IMG/VR virus record: IMGVR_UViG_3300037185_000097
Coordinates: 1 to 26,167 of that record
Strand: one strand, 5' to 3'
From: a virus
Length of the DNA: 26,167 nucleotides
This document shows, piece by piece, positions 1 to 7,148 of this stretch. Both the position numbers and the translations under genes were made by a program. The number at the start of each line of letters is the position of its first letter. Position 1 is the first letter of the stretch. A model generated the notes under the pieces. That model was not told the origin of the DNA, did no database searches, and saw only the letters and a program-made list of their open reading frames with translations.

Positions 1-179
1 GCGGGGTTATAAGAACCGAAGGATTCTGGGCATCTGGAATCGATTATTTCGATGATTATGGTAGACTTACAGAGGAAGGAGATTTCTTGGACGAAGTATT
101 TATAGCAGGGATTCGAAAGATTGGCGACTTATTAGAAGTAGAGAATAGGGAGGGATTCGATTGGCAAGCTTACTTATGA
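1..179 (+). CDS. 3' end of an unidentified protein (5' part outside window)
   Basis: An open frame enters from the left edge and ends in TGA at 177-179. About 58 residues are visible, acidic and aromatic (for example GIDYFDDYGRL). No family is recognised. The stop overlaps the ATG of the next small gene (ATGA), as is usual in this gene string, which supports its being a real coding end. Confidence 0.55.
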   Translation, partial: GVIRTEGFWASGIDYFDDYGRLTEEGDFLDEVFIAGIRKIGDLLEVENREGFDWQAYL

Positions 180-334
180 TGATGGAAGCAGCTATCATAG
201 GCCTCTTTCTTTTAGCAATAGGTTTTATATTATATAGAGACGAGAGTGATCGTGATATAAGAATGATTCAGTTTACTGTAACTCTCATCTTATTCTTTGT
301 AATATTAATAGCAATAAAAATAGGTGCATATTAA
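176..334 (+). CDS. small two-helix membrane protein
   Basis: A 52-residue frame, too short for most gene callers. Two hydrophobic stretches (about residues 4-19 and 33-50) flank a charged loop containing RDESDRD, so it is probably a hairpin membrane protein. It starts in a run of three in-frame ATGs (176, 179, 182); the first overlaps the upstream stop. It ends directly at the ATG of the thymidylate synthase gene. No family is recognised. The function is unknown; small membrane proteins of this kind are common in viral early operons. Confidence 0.55.
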   Translation: MMMEAAIIGLFLLAIGFILYRDESDRDIRMIQFTVTLILFFVILIAIKIGAY

Positions 335-1135
335 ATGAAAGCGAGAACGTTACAAGATTTATGGCCTCGAATGGTTAAACATATCATGAGAGAAGGAAGA
401 GAAATAGTTGATCAAAGAGAATCAACGACAAAAGAAGTTTTGAATATGGTTTGGACAGTAGAAAAACCAGAAGCTTCTGTTATACCTGAAGGTTTTCCAC
501 TAGGTAGGGAGGCAGTTAATGCTTACAAAGACCAGTTACTTAATCCAGATAGACAAGGTTTTGTATATACTTATGGAAATCGTTTAAGAAATTATATGGC
601 TTTTAGTCCATCAGATGCAGAAGAGAATGAAAAAAGATTCCAAAAGACACTTGAAAAGAAAAAGAAAGAATTTGAAGAACATCGCACTGGAAAAGCTGCA
701 AGGTTAACAAAAAAACAATTAAAGAAAAGATTAAATAAAATTAAGTTGGATAAAAAAGAGTTAATTGATATCAAATTAGAAGGCACATATGCTTTCATTG
801 ATCAAATAAAAAGAATTATTCTTGAACTTAAAGAAGCCCCTACAAGTCGTAGAGCTATTGGGGTCACTTGGAGAATTCCAGAAGATCTTTTAACAGATGA
901 AGTTCCATGTATGATATTAGTTGACTTTAAAATAAGAGATGAACAGCTCTTTACAACAGTAGTATTCCGTTCCAATGATATCTTCGGAGCTGCACCAGCA
1001 AACTTCATCGCTATAAGGCAACTCAGTCGTTTCGTCGCTAACGAGCTTTCGATACCAATCGGTCCCATAACTGTTCAATCAATTTCTGCTCACATCTATG
1101 AAGGAAATTGGGACGAAGCAATGAGGATAAAATAA
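335..1135 (+). CDS. thyA: thymidylate synthase, archaeal ThyA type, with a long lysine-rich insertion
   Basis: Makes dTMP from dUMP by reductive methylation, which supplies dTTP for viral replication. Visible ThyA hallmarks are YGNRLRNY (residues 80-87), the paired arginines in SRRAIGVTW (172-173), the nucleophile cysteine in VPCM (C192), the phosphate-binding FRSND (211-215), PAN with Asn223, and SAHIY (251-255). The Asn at 223 corresponds to the residue that selects dUMP; dCMP hydroxymethylases carry Asp there, so I favour dUMP. Archaeal ThyA is normally about 220 residues. The extra length is mostly a Lys/Glu-rich helical insertion at about 92-148, between the YGxRLR strand and the SRR helix. 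The last base of its TAA is the first base of the ATG of a homing endonuclease. The cofactor (a folate or methanopterin) cannot be read from the sequence. Confidence 0.85.
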   Translation: MKARTLQDLWPRMVKHIMREGREIVDQRESTTKEVLNMVWTVEKPEASVIPEGFPLGREAVNAYKDQLLNPDRQGFVYTYGNRLRNYMAFSPSDAEENEKRFQKTLEKKKKEFEEHRTGKAARLTKKQLKKRLNKIKLDKKELIDIKLEGTYAFIDQIKRIILELKEAPTSRRAIGVTWRIPEDLLTDEVPCMILVDFKIRDEQLFTTVVFRSNDIFGAAPANFIAIRQLSRFVANELSIPIGPITVQSISAHIYEGNWDEAMRIK

Positions 1136-1812
1136 TGTATATTAATCCACTTAATAATTTTTTCACAAATGAATTAACTAATAAAGAGGCTTGGTTATTG
1201 GGATGGATATATAGTGATGGACATTTAGATAAATATACATTAAAATTTAAATTGCAAGGAAGAGATGTAGATGTATTGGAAAAGTTTTGTAAAGTTTTTG
1301 GAGTCGAAAAAGAACCTAAATTTTATAAGAATAAATTTGTTGGGATAACATTTTCATCAATAAAAATGATGGATAATATCGAAAAATTTGGAGTTCCTCG
1401 TGGTAAAAAATCTGACATTGTTAAACCTTTAAAATTATCTGATGATCTTATGCCTCACTTCTGGAGAGGTGTTTGGGAGGGAGATGGAAGTATTAGTATT
1501 CATGAAGATAAAAGACGAACTTCACCTTATAGATTCAAGTTTAGAACTACATTAACAGGTAATATAAACACATGTAAAGGTTTTAAAAACCAAGTACTAA
1601 AAACAGATAATAAAATTATAAAGATGGTTTCTGGAGCGTCTCAGACTGCAAAAGAATCTACTCAATTAGAATTTTGGGCAAATCTTTATGATTATTTCTA
1701 TGATGGATATACTTTACATGAAAATATTTACTTGAACCGAAAACATGACAAATTTTTAGAAATTTTTGATAAGATAGGAGATATTTATGAAAAAGACCGC
1801 AAAAATACCTGA
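1135..1812 (+). CDS. LAGLIDADG homing endonuclease
   Basis: A 225-residue LAGLIDADG-family DNA endonuclease, expected to cut an uninvaded allele and copy itself in. The two active-site helices are visible as WLLGWIYSDGHL and HFWRGVWEGDGS, each with its acidic residue. The start is the ATG at 1135, which shares one base with the thyA stop; a TTG 27 bases upstream is in frame but lies inside thyA. It has its own start and stop, with no intein splicing motifs. Its last codons contain GGAG (1776-1779) and, in another frame, the ATG of the next gene at 1787. It is related to the endonuclease at 6447-7148: both share the xFWRGxxxGDGS block and an IYEK tail. Confidence 0.88.
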   Translation: MYINPLNNFFTNELTNKEAWLLGWIYSDGHLDKYTLKFKLQGRDVDVLEKFCKVFGVEKEPKFYKNKFVGITFSSIKMMDNIEKFGVPRGKKSDIVKPLKLSDDLMPHFWRGVWEGDGSISIHEDKRRTSPYRFKFRTTLTGNINTCKGFKNQVLKTDNKIIKMVSGASQTAKESTQLEFWANLYDYFYDGYTLHENIYLNRKHDKFLEIFDKIGDIYEKDRKNT

Positions 1813-2128
1813 AAAAATGGAATCGATAAGAGTACGAATAAGTGCCGACCCGCAAGTGAAATTCTCTTTTGGGTACTTCGATATATACCCAGATGTATAC
1901 GCTGATGTATACCATTACGTATCAAAAAGAGAAAGAAGAGATTTAACGCTGCTCGCACAGCTGGCCATCGAAGAATTTGGATATATCGATACAATATGTG
2001 AGATTAAACAGACTGATTTTGTTCGTGTTCAAAGTGAACTGAATGAAAAATATGCAATAGAATGTAGAAATTTACAAGAAATAATTGTAAACCCAGAAGA
2101 GTTTATAAAGAATGCAATGGAGGAATAA
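1787..2128 (+). CDS. hypothetical protein downstream of LAGLIDADG endonuclease
   Basis: 113 residues, no family recognised. The ATG at 1787 lies inside the 3' end of the endonuclease gene (26-base overlap) and follows GGAG with suitable spacing. The first few residues (MKKTAK) are therefore encoded by endonuclease sequence. The original protein may have begun at the ATG at 1820 (MESIRVRIS), or it may be the second part of a split gene. The middle is aromatic (FGYFDIYPDVYADVYHYV) and the C-terminal half is helical and acidic. It does not look like the C-terminus of thymidylate synthase. Confidence 0.7.
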   Translation: MKKTAKIPEKMESIRVRISADPQVKFSFGYFDIYPDVYADVYHYVSKRERRDLTLLAQLAIEEFGYIDTICEIKQTDFVRVQSELNEKYAIECRNLQEIIVNPEEFIKNAMEE

Positions 2129-2130
2129 AA

Positions 2131-2334
2131 ATGGAAGAAACAGATAGTGATACAGTACAAAGAGTTGCAGTGGCAGCAGCGAAGAAGATGAAAGATTCAC
2201 AGGCAAACCCAACTTATAGGGCTACTTGTTGTGGGGATACATCTTTTACAATCGATCATGAAGGTAAGATATATATTTGTACTCATTGTAATACACAATA
2301 TAAATTAGATATCGACAGGTGGATAAAAGAATGA
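2131..2334 (+). CDS. small zinc-ribbon protein
   Basis: 67 residues. Two cysteine pairs (CC in ATCCGD, then CTHC) around a beta-hairpin sequence suggest a single zinc ribbon. It is preceded by AATGGAGG at the end of the previous gene and overlaps the next gene by ATGA. The role is unknown; nucleic-acid binding or assistance to a replication protein is possible from its position. Confidence 0.65.
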   Translation: MEETDSDTVQRVAVAAAKKMKDSQANPTYRATCCGDTSFTIDHEGKIYICTHCNTQYKLDIDRWIKE

Positions 2335-2561
2335 TTGACACATTGTCAACTTTCTTTCTCACTTTTTCTATTGCGATGGGATTGGTTTTAGCCGCATTTT
2401 TGGGCTTCATTTTAATAGGAATTGCAAATAAGCTTATGGCTTATTTAGAATCTCCAGTAGTTCAACCAGACCCAAGGGATTTTAATCTTAGTTTCCTAGC
2501 AGAGAAGGAGGAAGAAGGAGATGGATCCCGACCTTATCAAGACGAAACTGAAGAATTATGA
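2331..2561 (+). CDS. small membrane protein
   Basis: 76 residues from the ATG at 2331, which overlaps the upstream TGA and follows GGTGG at 2311-2315. A long hydrophobic segment (about residues 5-38, enough for one long or two short helices) is followed by an acidic tail ending in DETEEL. An in-frame start 12 bases upstream is possible but has no better ribosome-binding site. No family is recognised. Confidence 0.6.
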   Translation: MIDTLSTFFLTFSIAMGLVLAAFLGFILIGIANKLMAYLESPVVQPDPRDFNLSFLAEKEEEGDGSRPYQDETEEL

Positions 2562-2724
2562 AGCTCAAGGATGGCTTTGGTGTGGTTTAAGATCTTTGGA
2601 TATGTGCGAAGGATGTGAGGAATGTGTGGATCAAACAGATGATAATGAAATATTGGAACCGACGAAAAATGCAACAAAGATCAAAGACATTGATGGAAGC
2701 ATTACTGAAAGATTCAAAGAATAA
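2521..2724 (+). CDS. small cysteine-rich protein
   Basis: 67 residues. ATG 2521 follows GGAGG (2507-2511) with 9-base spacing; the gene lies mostly beyond the upstream gene but overlaps its last 41 bases. A cysteine cluster (WCGL, then MCEGCEEC) could bind zinc or an iron-sulphur cluster. The stop overlaps an ATG (TAATG) just before the polymerase N-terminal gene. The function is unknown. Confidence 0.6.
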   Translation: MDPDLIKTKLKNYEAQGWLWCGLRSLDMCEGCEECVDQTDDNEILEPTKNATKIKDIDGSITERFKE

Positions 2725-2735
2725 TGAGGGAAACC

Positions 2736-4289
2736 ATGGATCAATTAAATAACGAGATAAGAGAATGTAAATTATGCGAGATATCTCAACAGACCCCAAA
2801 AAAAGTAATAGGAAAAGGTGTAGGTGATCCTAAATATCTTTTTATTGGTCTTAATCCTGGTAAAGAAGAAATGCAAGAAGGTATCCCATTTGTAGGGCCT
2901 TCTGGAAAACTTCTTGATAGATGGATAGAATATCTTGGTATTAAAGAAGATGAATATGCTGTTGTAAATTTAATAAAATGTTTTACAAACAACCAGTCAG
3001 AGTTGAACGGTGAGGAAGTAAAGAATTGTAAACCATTTTTAGAACAACAAATAGAATTTCTAAACCCACAATATTTTATTTTATTAGGTGCAATACCAGT
3101 AAAAACACTAATGGGGCTAAGGGAAATCACTAAAATAACAGGTAAAATCTTTACAAGAAATGATCAAATGAAACCATACCATCATTTTATTACTCTTGCA
3201 CATCCATCATATTATGTGAGACAAGGTGGAAAAGGATGGGATGGGATGTTAGAACCTGTAAAACGATTCATTAATAATCCACAGGGAATAACAAAACCTT
3301 TTAATAAAAGGTGGGATGAAGTAACTCCAATTCAATCACTTGAAGTAGAAATAAAAGAAGTTGATGTGGATAAAAAGATAAAAGAAGTGGCTGCGAAGGT
3401 AGTAAAATATCCAAAAGAACAATCATATGTTCCTATTCATGTACACGATACTTTTTCAATTAAGGATTCGTGTGTACAAACAAAAGATTTAGCAAAGTAC
3501 GCAAAAGAAATGGGATTCAAAGCTATTGGAGAAACAAACCATGGAAGTATATCAGGACTGTATGAATTCCAACAGAATTGTGATAAAGAAGGAATAAAGC
3601 CTATTCTAGGCGTGGAATTTTATGTTCACGATGAAAAATATGGTGATGATAAAGAAAAGAGATATCACATCGTAGCTCTTTGCAAGAATGAAATCGGATT
3701 GAAAAATTTATTTAAACTTGTGGATATTTCATACAGGGAAAAATTCTATCGAAAGCCAAGGATTGAGTTAAAAGATCTCTTTAAATATGGAGATGGCCTT
3801 GTAATTACAACAGCTTGTAGTAGTGGAATAGTAGCAATGCATTACTTAAATGGAGAACCAAATTTTGCTCAACAAGTTCTGTTAGATTTAAAATATAGAT
3901 TTGAAGATGATTTATATGTTGAACTCCAACCTCATTTCGAATATAAAGATCAAAAGAAATTGAATCCTATGTTAATTGAACTTGCAAATAAGTATGACAT
4001 AAAAACGATAATTACAACAGATGCCCATTATTTAAAAATGGAAGATGAAGAAATTCACAAAAGTTTGAAAGCTATCGCATATCATCAAAAATTCGAAGAA
4101 GCAGGTTTTGGGCTTTCTACCAACTATTTAATGAGTACAGAAGAAATAAAAAAATATTCTTTACTTACCAATATTGATAAGGATACTATTGAAAAATCTT
4201 TGCAGAATACAATTTCTATCTCAGATAGATGTAATGCAAGGATCAAAAAATATAATAATGCACTCCCTAAATTTATTATAGAGGATTAA
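2736..4289 (+). CDS. dnaE: fusion of family-4 uracil-DNA glycosylase and the PHP domain of DNA polymerase III alpha (DnaE part 1)
   Basis: 517 residues. Residues 1-185 are a family-4 uracil-DNA glycosylase. They carry four cluster cysteines (C11, C14, C82, C98; spacing CxxC...C-x15-C), IGLNPGKEE and GIPFVGPSGKLLD for the uracil pocket, and the HPS motif at 156-158. After a charged linker (190-230) comes a DnaE PHP domain: HVH (235-237), GETNHGSISGLYEF, PILGVEFYV and TDAHYL. It ends at LPKF, exactly where intact DnaE proteins pass to the palm. The palm and the rest are encoded at 5384-6460 and 7132-8538. The upstream ATG at 2724 lacks a ribosome-binding site; 2736 follows GAGGG. A glycosylase on a replicative polymerase suggests scanning for uracil at the fork. 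Archaea lack DnaE, so the gene is of bacterial or viral origin. Confidence 0.9.
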   Translation: MDQLNNEIRECKLCEISQQTPKKVIGKGVGDPKYLFIGLNPGKEEMQEGIPFVGPSGKLLDRWIEYLGIKEDEYAVVNLIKCFTNNQSELNGEEVKNCKPFLEQQIEFLNPQYFILLGAIPVKTLMGLREITKITGKIFTRNDQMKPYHHFITLAHPSYYVRQGGKGWDGMLEPVKRFINNPQGITKPFNKRWDEVTPIQSLEVEIKEVDVDKKIKEVAAKVVKYPKEQSYVPIHVHDTFSIKDSCVQTKDLAKYAKEMGFKAIGETNHGSISGLYEFQQNCDKEGIKPILGVEFYVHDEKYGDDKEKRYHIVALCKNEIGLKNLFKLVDISYREKFYRKPRIELKDLFKYGDGLVITTACSSGIVAMHYLNGEPNFAQQVLLDLKYRFEDDLYVELQPHFEYKDQKKLNPMLIELANKYDIKTIITTDAHYLKMEDEEIHKSLKAIAYHQKFEEAGFGLSTNYLMSTEEIKKYSLLTNIDKDTIEKSLQNTISISDRCNARIKKYNNALPKFIIED

Positions 4290-4290
4290 A

Positions 4291-4995
4291 ATGGAATCTA
4301 TTCAAAAAGATACAATTTCAGAAAAATTTTCTTTATTACAAGAAACAGAAATTTGTAAATCATATGAAGATGATTTTTTAGATACTTATAAGCTTGGGGA
4401 AATTTTCAATTGTAGTCCTAATACAATTCGAAGAATATTAAAAGGAAACAATATAAGATTAAGAAATCGAGGAGAATGTAAAAAACGATTCACATTAAAA
4501 ATAGAAAAACAAATTTGTGAGTTATATACTACTAAAAATATGAGTTCATATGAATTAGGAGAAAAATTTGATTGTTATCCTTCCACTATTTTAAGAATAT
4601 TAAAACGTTATAATATTGAGAGGCGAGATAACAAAGAGAAAAATAATGGAATGTTTGGTAAAAGAGGAGAAAATAGTTCTAATTGGAAAGGTGGTATTTC
4701 TTTTGAGCCTTATTGTGTTCTTTTTAATAAGGGATTTAAAGAACGTGTAAGAAATTTTTGGGACAGAAAATGTGGGATAAGTGGTATTACTGAAGAAGAG
4801 AATGGTAGAAAATTAGATGTTCATCATGTAAATTATGATAAACAAAGTTGTTGTAATACAACAGTTCCACTATTTATTCCATTAAGTCGGGAATACCATA
4901 CAAAAACAAATCACAATCGTGATTATTGGGAAAAAATGCTTACAAATTATATTATGATTTGGTTCAATGGCGAATGTTATGAGGTGAAAGAATGA
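4291..4995 (+). CDS. HNH homing endonuclease with HTH repeats
   Basis: 234 residues. The N-terminal half holds two helix-turn-helix repeats (YKLGEIFNCSPNTIRRILK and YELGEKFDCYPSTILRILK) for DNA recognition. A NUMOD3-like stretch (MFGKRGENSSNWKGG) follows, then a nuclease domain with the motif DVHHVNYDKQSCCN. That C-terminal domain is nearly the same as that of the endonuclease at 9592-10263, whose N-terminus is quite different. It lies directly after the DnaE PHP part. It ends with GAGGTGA followed by ATGA, giving the next gene its ribosome-binding site and start. Confidence 0.85.
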   Translation: MESIQKDTISEKFSLLQETEICKSYEDDFLDTYKLGEIFNCSPNTIRRILKGNNIRLRNRGECKKRFTLKIEKQICELYTTKNMSSYELGEKFDCYPSTILRILKRYNIERRDNKEKNNGMFGKRGENSSNWKGGISFEPYCVLFNKGFKERVRNFWDRKCGISGITEEENGRKLDVHHVNYDKQSCCNTTVPLFIPLSREYHTKTNHNRDYWEKMLTNYIMIWFNGECYEVKE

Positions 4996-5267
4996 ATGAA
5001 GCTGAGGAAAGGGGAAAAATATTACAACAAGAAGCAGAAGATTTAAAACAAGCGATAGCTGACAAGGAGAAAAAAACTACAGAAGATCTTAAAACAATTG
5101 GAACTTTTCTAGGAACAATAATTGGTCTTGCAATTGCAACACTTGTAGTATTTTATGCATTCCATTTAGGTTGGTACAAATCTTTTATTGCAGCTGCATT
5201 AATACTTATAATGATAAAAGTAAATAGTATAGCTCGAAAAGTAAGTGTGTTATATGAAAAAGTGTAG
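4992..5267 (+). CDS. coiled-coil membrane protein
   Basis: 91 residues. A charged helical N-terminus (residues 1-37, probable coiled coil) is followed by two hydrophobic helices (about 38-56 and 62-77). The ATGA start overlaps the endonuclease stop. It lies, with the small zinc protein after it, between parts 1 and 2 of the polymerase, so that break is not a simple single-gene insertion. No family is recognised. Confidence 0.65.
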   Translation: MNEAEERGKILQQEAEDLKQAIADKEKKTTEDLKTIGTFLGTIIGLAIATLVVFYAFHLGWYKSFIAAALILIMIKVNSIARKVSVLYEKV

Positions 5268-5391
5268 TTGTGGAGGAGAATACCTTCCTCTTAGGGAGGG
5301 GAATGAACTTCTCGGAAGGATTCCAGTTGAATTTAAATGTAATAAATGTGGGAAGATATGGGTCGAATATAGGAGGATAAAACGTGGATAG
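5254..5391 (+). CDS. 45-residue zinc-ribbon protein
   Basis: A short frame with CSCGG near the start and CNKCGKIW near the end, a typical four-cysteine zinc ribbon. It overlaps the previous gene by 14 bases and the next (DnaE part 2) by 8 bases. Its end carries AGGAGG (5371-5376), which serves the GTG start at 5384. The cysteine pattern and tight packing argue that it is real despite its size. Confidence 0.65.
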   Translation: MKKCSCGGEYLPLREGNELLGRIPVEFKCNKCGKIWVEYRRIKRG

Positions 5392-6460
5392 TTCAGAATA
5401 TTTGAAACAGAGATGTCGTGAGAGGGCAGTAAAACTTAACCTTCCAGTTGAGTACGAAGATCGTTTTGATCGTGAATTTGAAGTTATTGAGGGAAAAGGA
5501 TTTGTGGATTATTTTTTAATCCTCGCTGATATTGTGGACTGGGCAAAGAGTCAAAAGATAGAAATCGGGCCATCTAGGGGAAGTGCCGCTGGCTCTTTGG
5601 TCTCTTATTTACTTGGGATTACTCAGATTGATCCTATAAAATATAATCTATTATTTGAAAGGTTCCTTGATCCAAATAGAGATGCATTTCCAGATATTGA
5701 TCTTGATTTTCAAAAATCAAGAAGAGGAGAGGTTCTTGAATACATAAAAGAAAAATATGGAGAAAACCATGTTTGTCAAATAGTAAATTTTGTTACATTT
5801 AAACCAAGACAGACTATTAAAGATGTATGTCGTATATTTGATGTACCTTTCCAAGATGTAAATAGGATGACGAATCTTTTATCTGACAAAGTGAAGACGC
5901 TTGAAGAGGCAATGGAAATTCCAGAGATAAATTCTTTTTTTAAAAAGAATCCTCAGATGAAAAGAATAGCTTTTGCACTTGAAGGAGGTATCCGTCAGCA
6001 GTCGGTTCATGCAGCTGGCATGGTTATTACTCCCGGAGAAATATCAGAATATATTTCAGTAGTAAAAATTAAAGATTCCATTTGTTCTTGCTTTGATAAG
6101 AATGGTGTTGAGGATTTAGGTTTACTTAAACTTGATGCATTAGGTCTAAGGACATTGGATGTAATTGCAACAACAAAAGAATTAATAAAACAAAATCCTT
6201 CCCCAAAAGGAGTAGGAAGAGGGATAGGAATAGATCTTCCTACTGAATTTGATGATCCAGAAGTATATAATGCAATGAAAGAAGATGGAAATCTTGGGTG
6301 TTTCCAAATAGAAACAAAAGGATTGTCAAAATTATTAAAAGATTTAGATGTCCAAGATTTTGAAACTTTATATCATGTAACAGCACTTTATCGACCTGGG
6401 CCTCTGAACTCTGGCCAGACTAAAGAATACATAAGGAGGAGTAAAGATGGGGATAGGTAA
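5384..6460 (+). CDS. dnaE: DNA polymerase III alpha, palm/catalytic part (DnaE part 2)
   Basis: 358 residues holding the polymerase active site. RGSAAGSLVSYLLGIT (65-80) is the DnaE palm signature. PDIDLDF (103-109) carries the two paired metal-binding aspartates, and D251 in LLKLDALGLRTLD is the third. HAAGM and ALYRPGPLNSG are also present. It starts at GTG 5384 with AGGAGG 7 bases upstream, so it is translated independently. It ends at YIRRSK plus a few residues before the stop; in intact enzymes the chain continues to HPxYQxL, which begins the next part at 7132. No residue of the core seems lost between the parts, so assembly of a working enzyme from three chains is plausible. Confidence 0.93.
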   Translation: MDSSEYLKQRCRERAVKLNLPVEYEDRFDREFEVIEGKGFVDYFLILADIVDWAKSQKIEIGPSRGSAAGSLVSYLLGITQIDPIKYNLLFERFLDPNRDAFPDIDLDFQKSRRGEVLEYIKEKYGENHVCQIVNFVTFKPRQTIKDVCRIFDVPFQDVNRMTNLLSDKVKTLEEAMEIPEINSFFKKNPQMKRIAFALEGGIRQQSVHAAGMVITPGEISEYISVVKIKDSICSCFDKNGVEDLGLLKLDALGLRTLDVIATTKELIKQNPSPKGVGRGIGIDLPTEFDDPEVYNAMKEDGNLGCFQIETKGLSKLLKDLDVQDFETLYHVTALYRPGPLNSGQTKEYIRRSKDGDR

Positions 6461-7148
6461 AGGAAATCATGGAAATCAAAAACAATATTATAATTATAAT
6501 AGAAATTTCTTTGAAAAAATAGATAATCCAGTAAAAGCATATATTCTTGGTTTTATAGTAAGCGATGGCCACATTCGAAAAGATTCTAGTGGATATTATC
6601 TTATGTTTAGTATAAAAAAAGAAGATAAATATCTATTAGAATCGTTTTGCGTTGTTTTAGGAGCTTCGATTCATGCACAAAATTTAGTTAAACGAAAAAG
6701 TTCAAATGATGGAAGTTATTATTTACGATTTGCCTCAAAGAAACTTGTGTGTGATTTGTATTCATTGGGAGTTCCTATTAAAAATAAATCACTTAAAGCT
6801 GTTCCAATTGATTGTAAAAAATATAACCAAGATTTTTGGAGAGGAATGTTTGATGGAGATGGGTCAATAGGTAAAGCTAGTAAAAATCAGAAAACTCCTT
6901 CTTTGAGGATAACTTTAACAGGAACTCAAGAAGTTTGTGAAGGATTTGAAAAATATTTAGGATATAATGGTTATATGCAAAAACATAAAAATTGTTATCA
7001 ATATCAAAAAACTGTTTCAAAATTAAAAGATATGGAAACAATTTATTCAAAAATTTATCTAAATTGTTCAATCCCATTTATCTATGAGAAAAAGGATAAA
7101 TTTGTTGAAATAATAAAAGAGAGGGAAATTTATGAAAAAAATAATTGA
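6447..7148 (+). CDS. LAGLIDADG homing endonuclease inside the polymerase gene
   Basis: 233 residues. The LAGLIDADG helices are ILGFIVSDGHI and DFWRGMFDGDGSI. ATG 6447 lies in the last codons of DnaE part 2 (14-base overlap) with AGGAGG at 6433-6438. At its 3' end GAGGG and, in another frame, an ATG at 7132 start DnaE part 3. It is flanked by polymerase sequence that is contiguous in relatives, so it marks an insertion site. No intein motifs (no Cys/Ser junction, no terminal His-Asn) are seen, and the host frame stops inside it. Confidence 0.88.
   Translation: MGIGKGNHGNQKQYYNYNRNFFEKIDNPVKAYILGFIVSDGHIRKDSSGYYLMFSIKKEDKYLLESFCVVLGASIHAQNLVKRKSSNDGSYYLRFASKKLVCDLYSLGVPIKNKSLKAVPIDCKKYNQDFWRGMFDGDGSIGKASKNQKTPSLRITLTGTQEVCEGFEKYLGYNGYMQKHKNCYQYQKTVSKLKDMETIYSKIYLNCSIPFIYEKKDKFVEIIKEREIYEKNN

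Noticed and set aside
559-1068. Minus-strand ORFs inside thyA, and similar antisense ORFs elsewhere (for example 10559-11014, 11590-11856, 18210-18736)
   Set aside because: They lie opposite well-supported genes, have no ribosome-binding sites or family motifs, and arise from the base bias of the coding strand.
1787-2128. Second half of a split thymidylate synthase
   Set aside because: The thyA frame already reaches the usual archaeal C-terminus (HIYxxxWDEA), and the downstream protein has no ThyA motif.
4290-5383. Group I or other self-splicing intron between DnaE parts 1 and 2
   Set aside because: The gap holds three overlapping genes, and the second part has a GTG with a strong ribosome-binding site. 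I could not find core intron pairings by eye, so independent translation is simpler.
6447-7148. Intein in the polymerase
   Set aside because: The polymerase frame stops inside the insert and the endonuclease has its own start. No N-terminal Cys/Ser splice block or C-terminal His-Asn is present.
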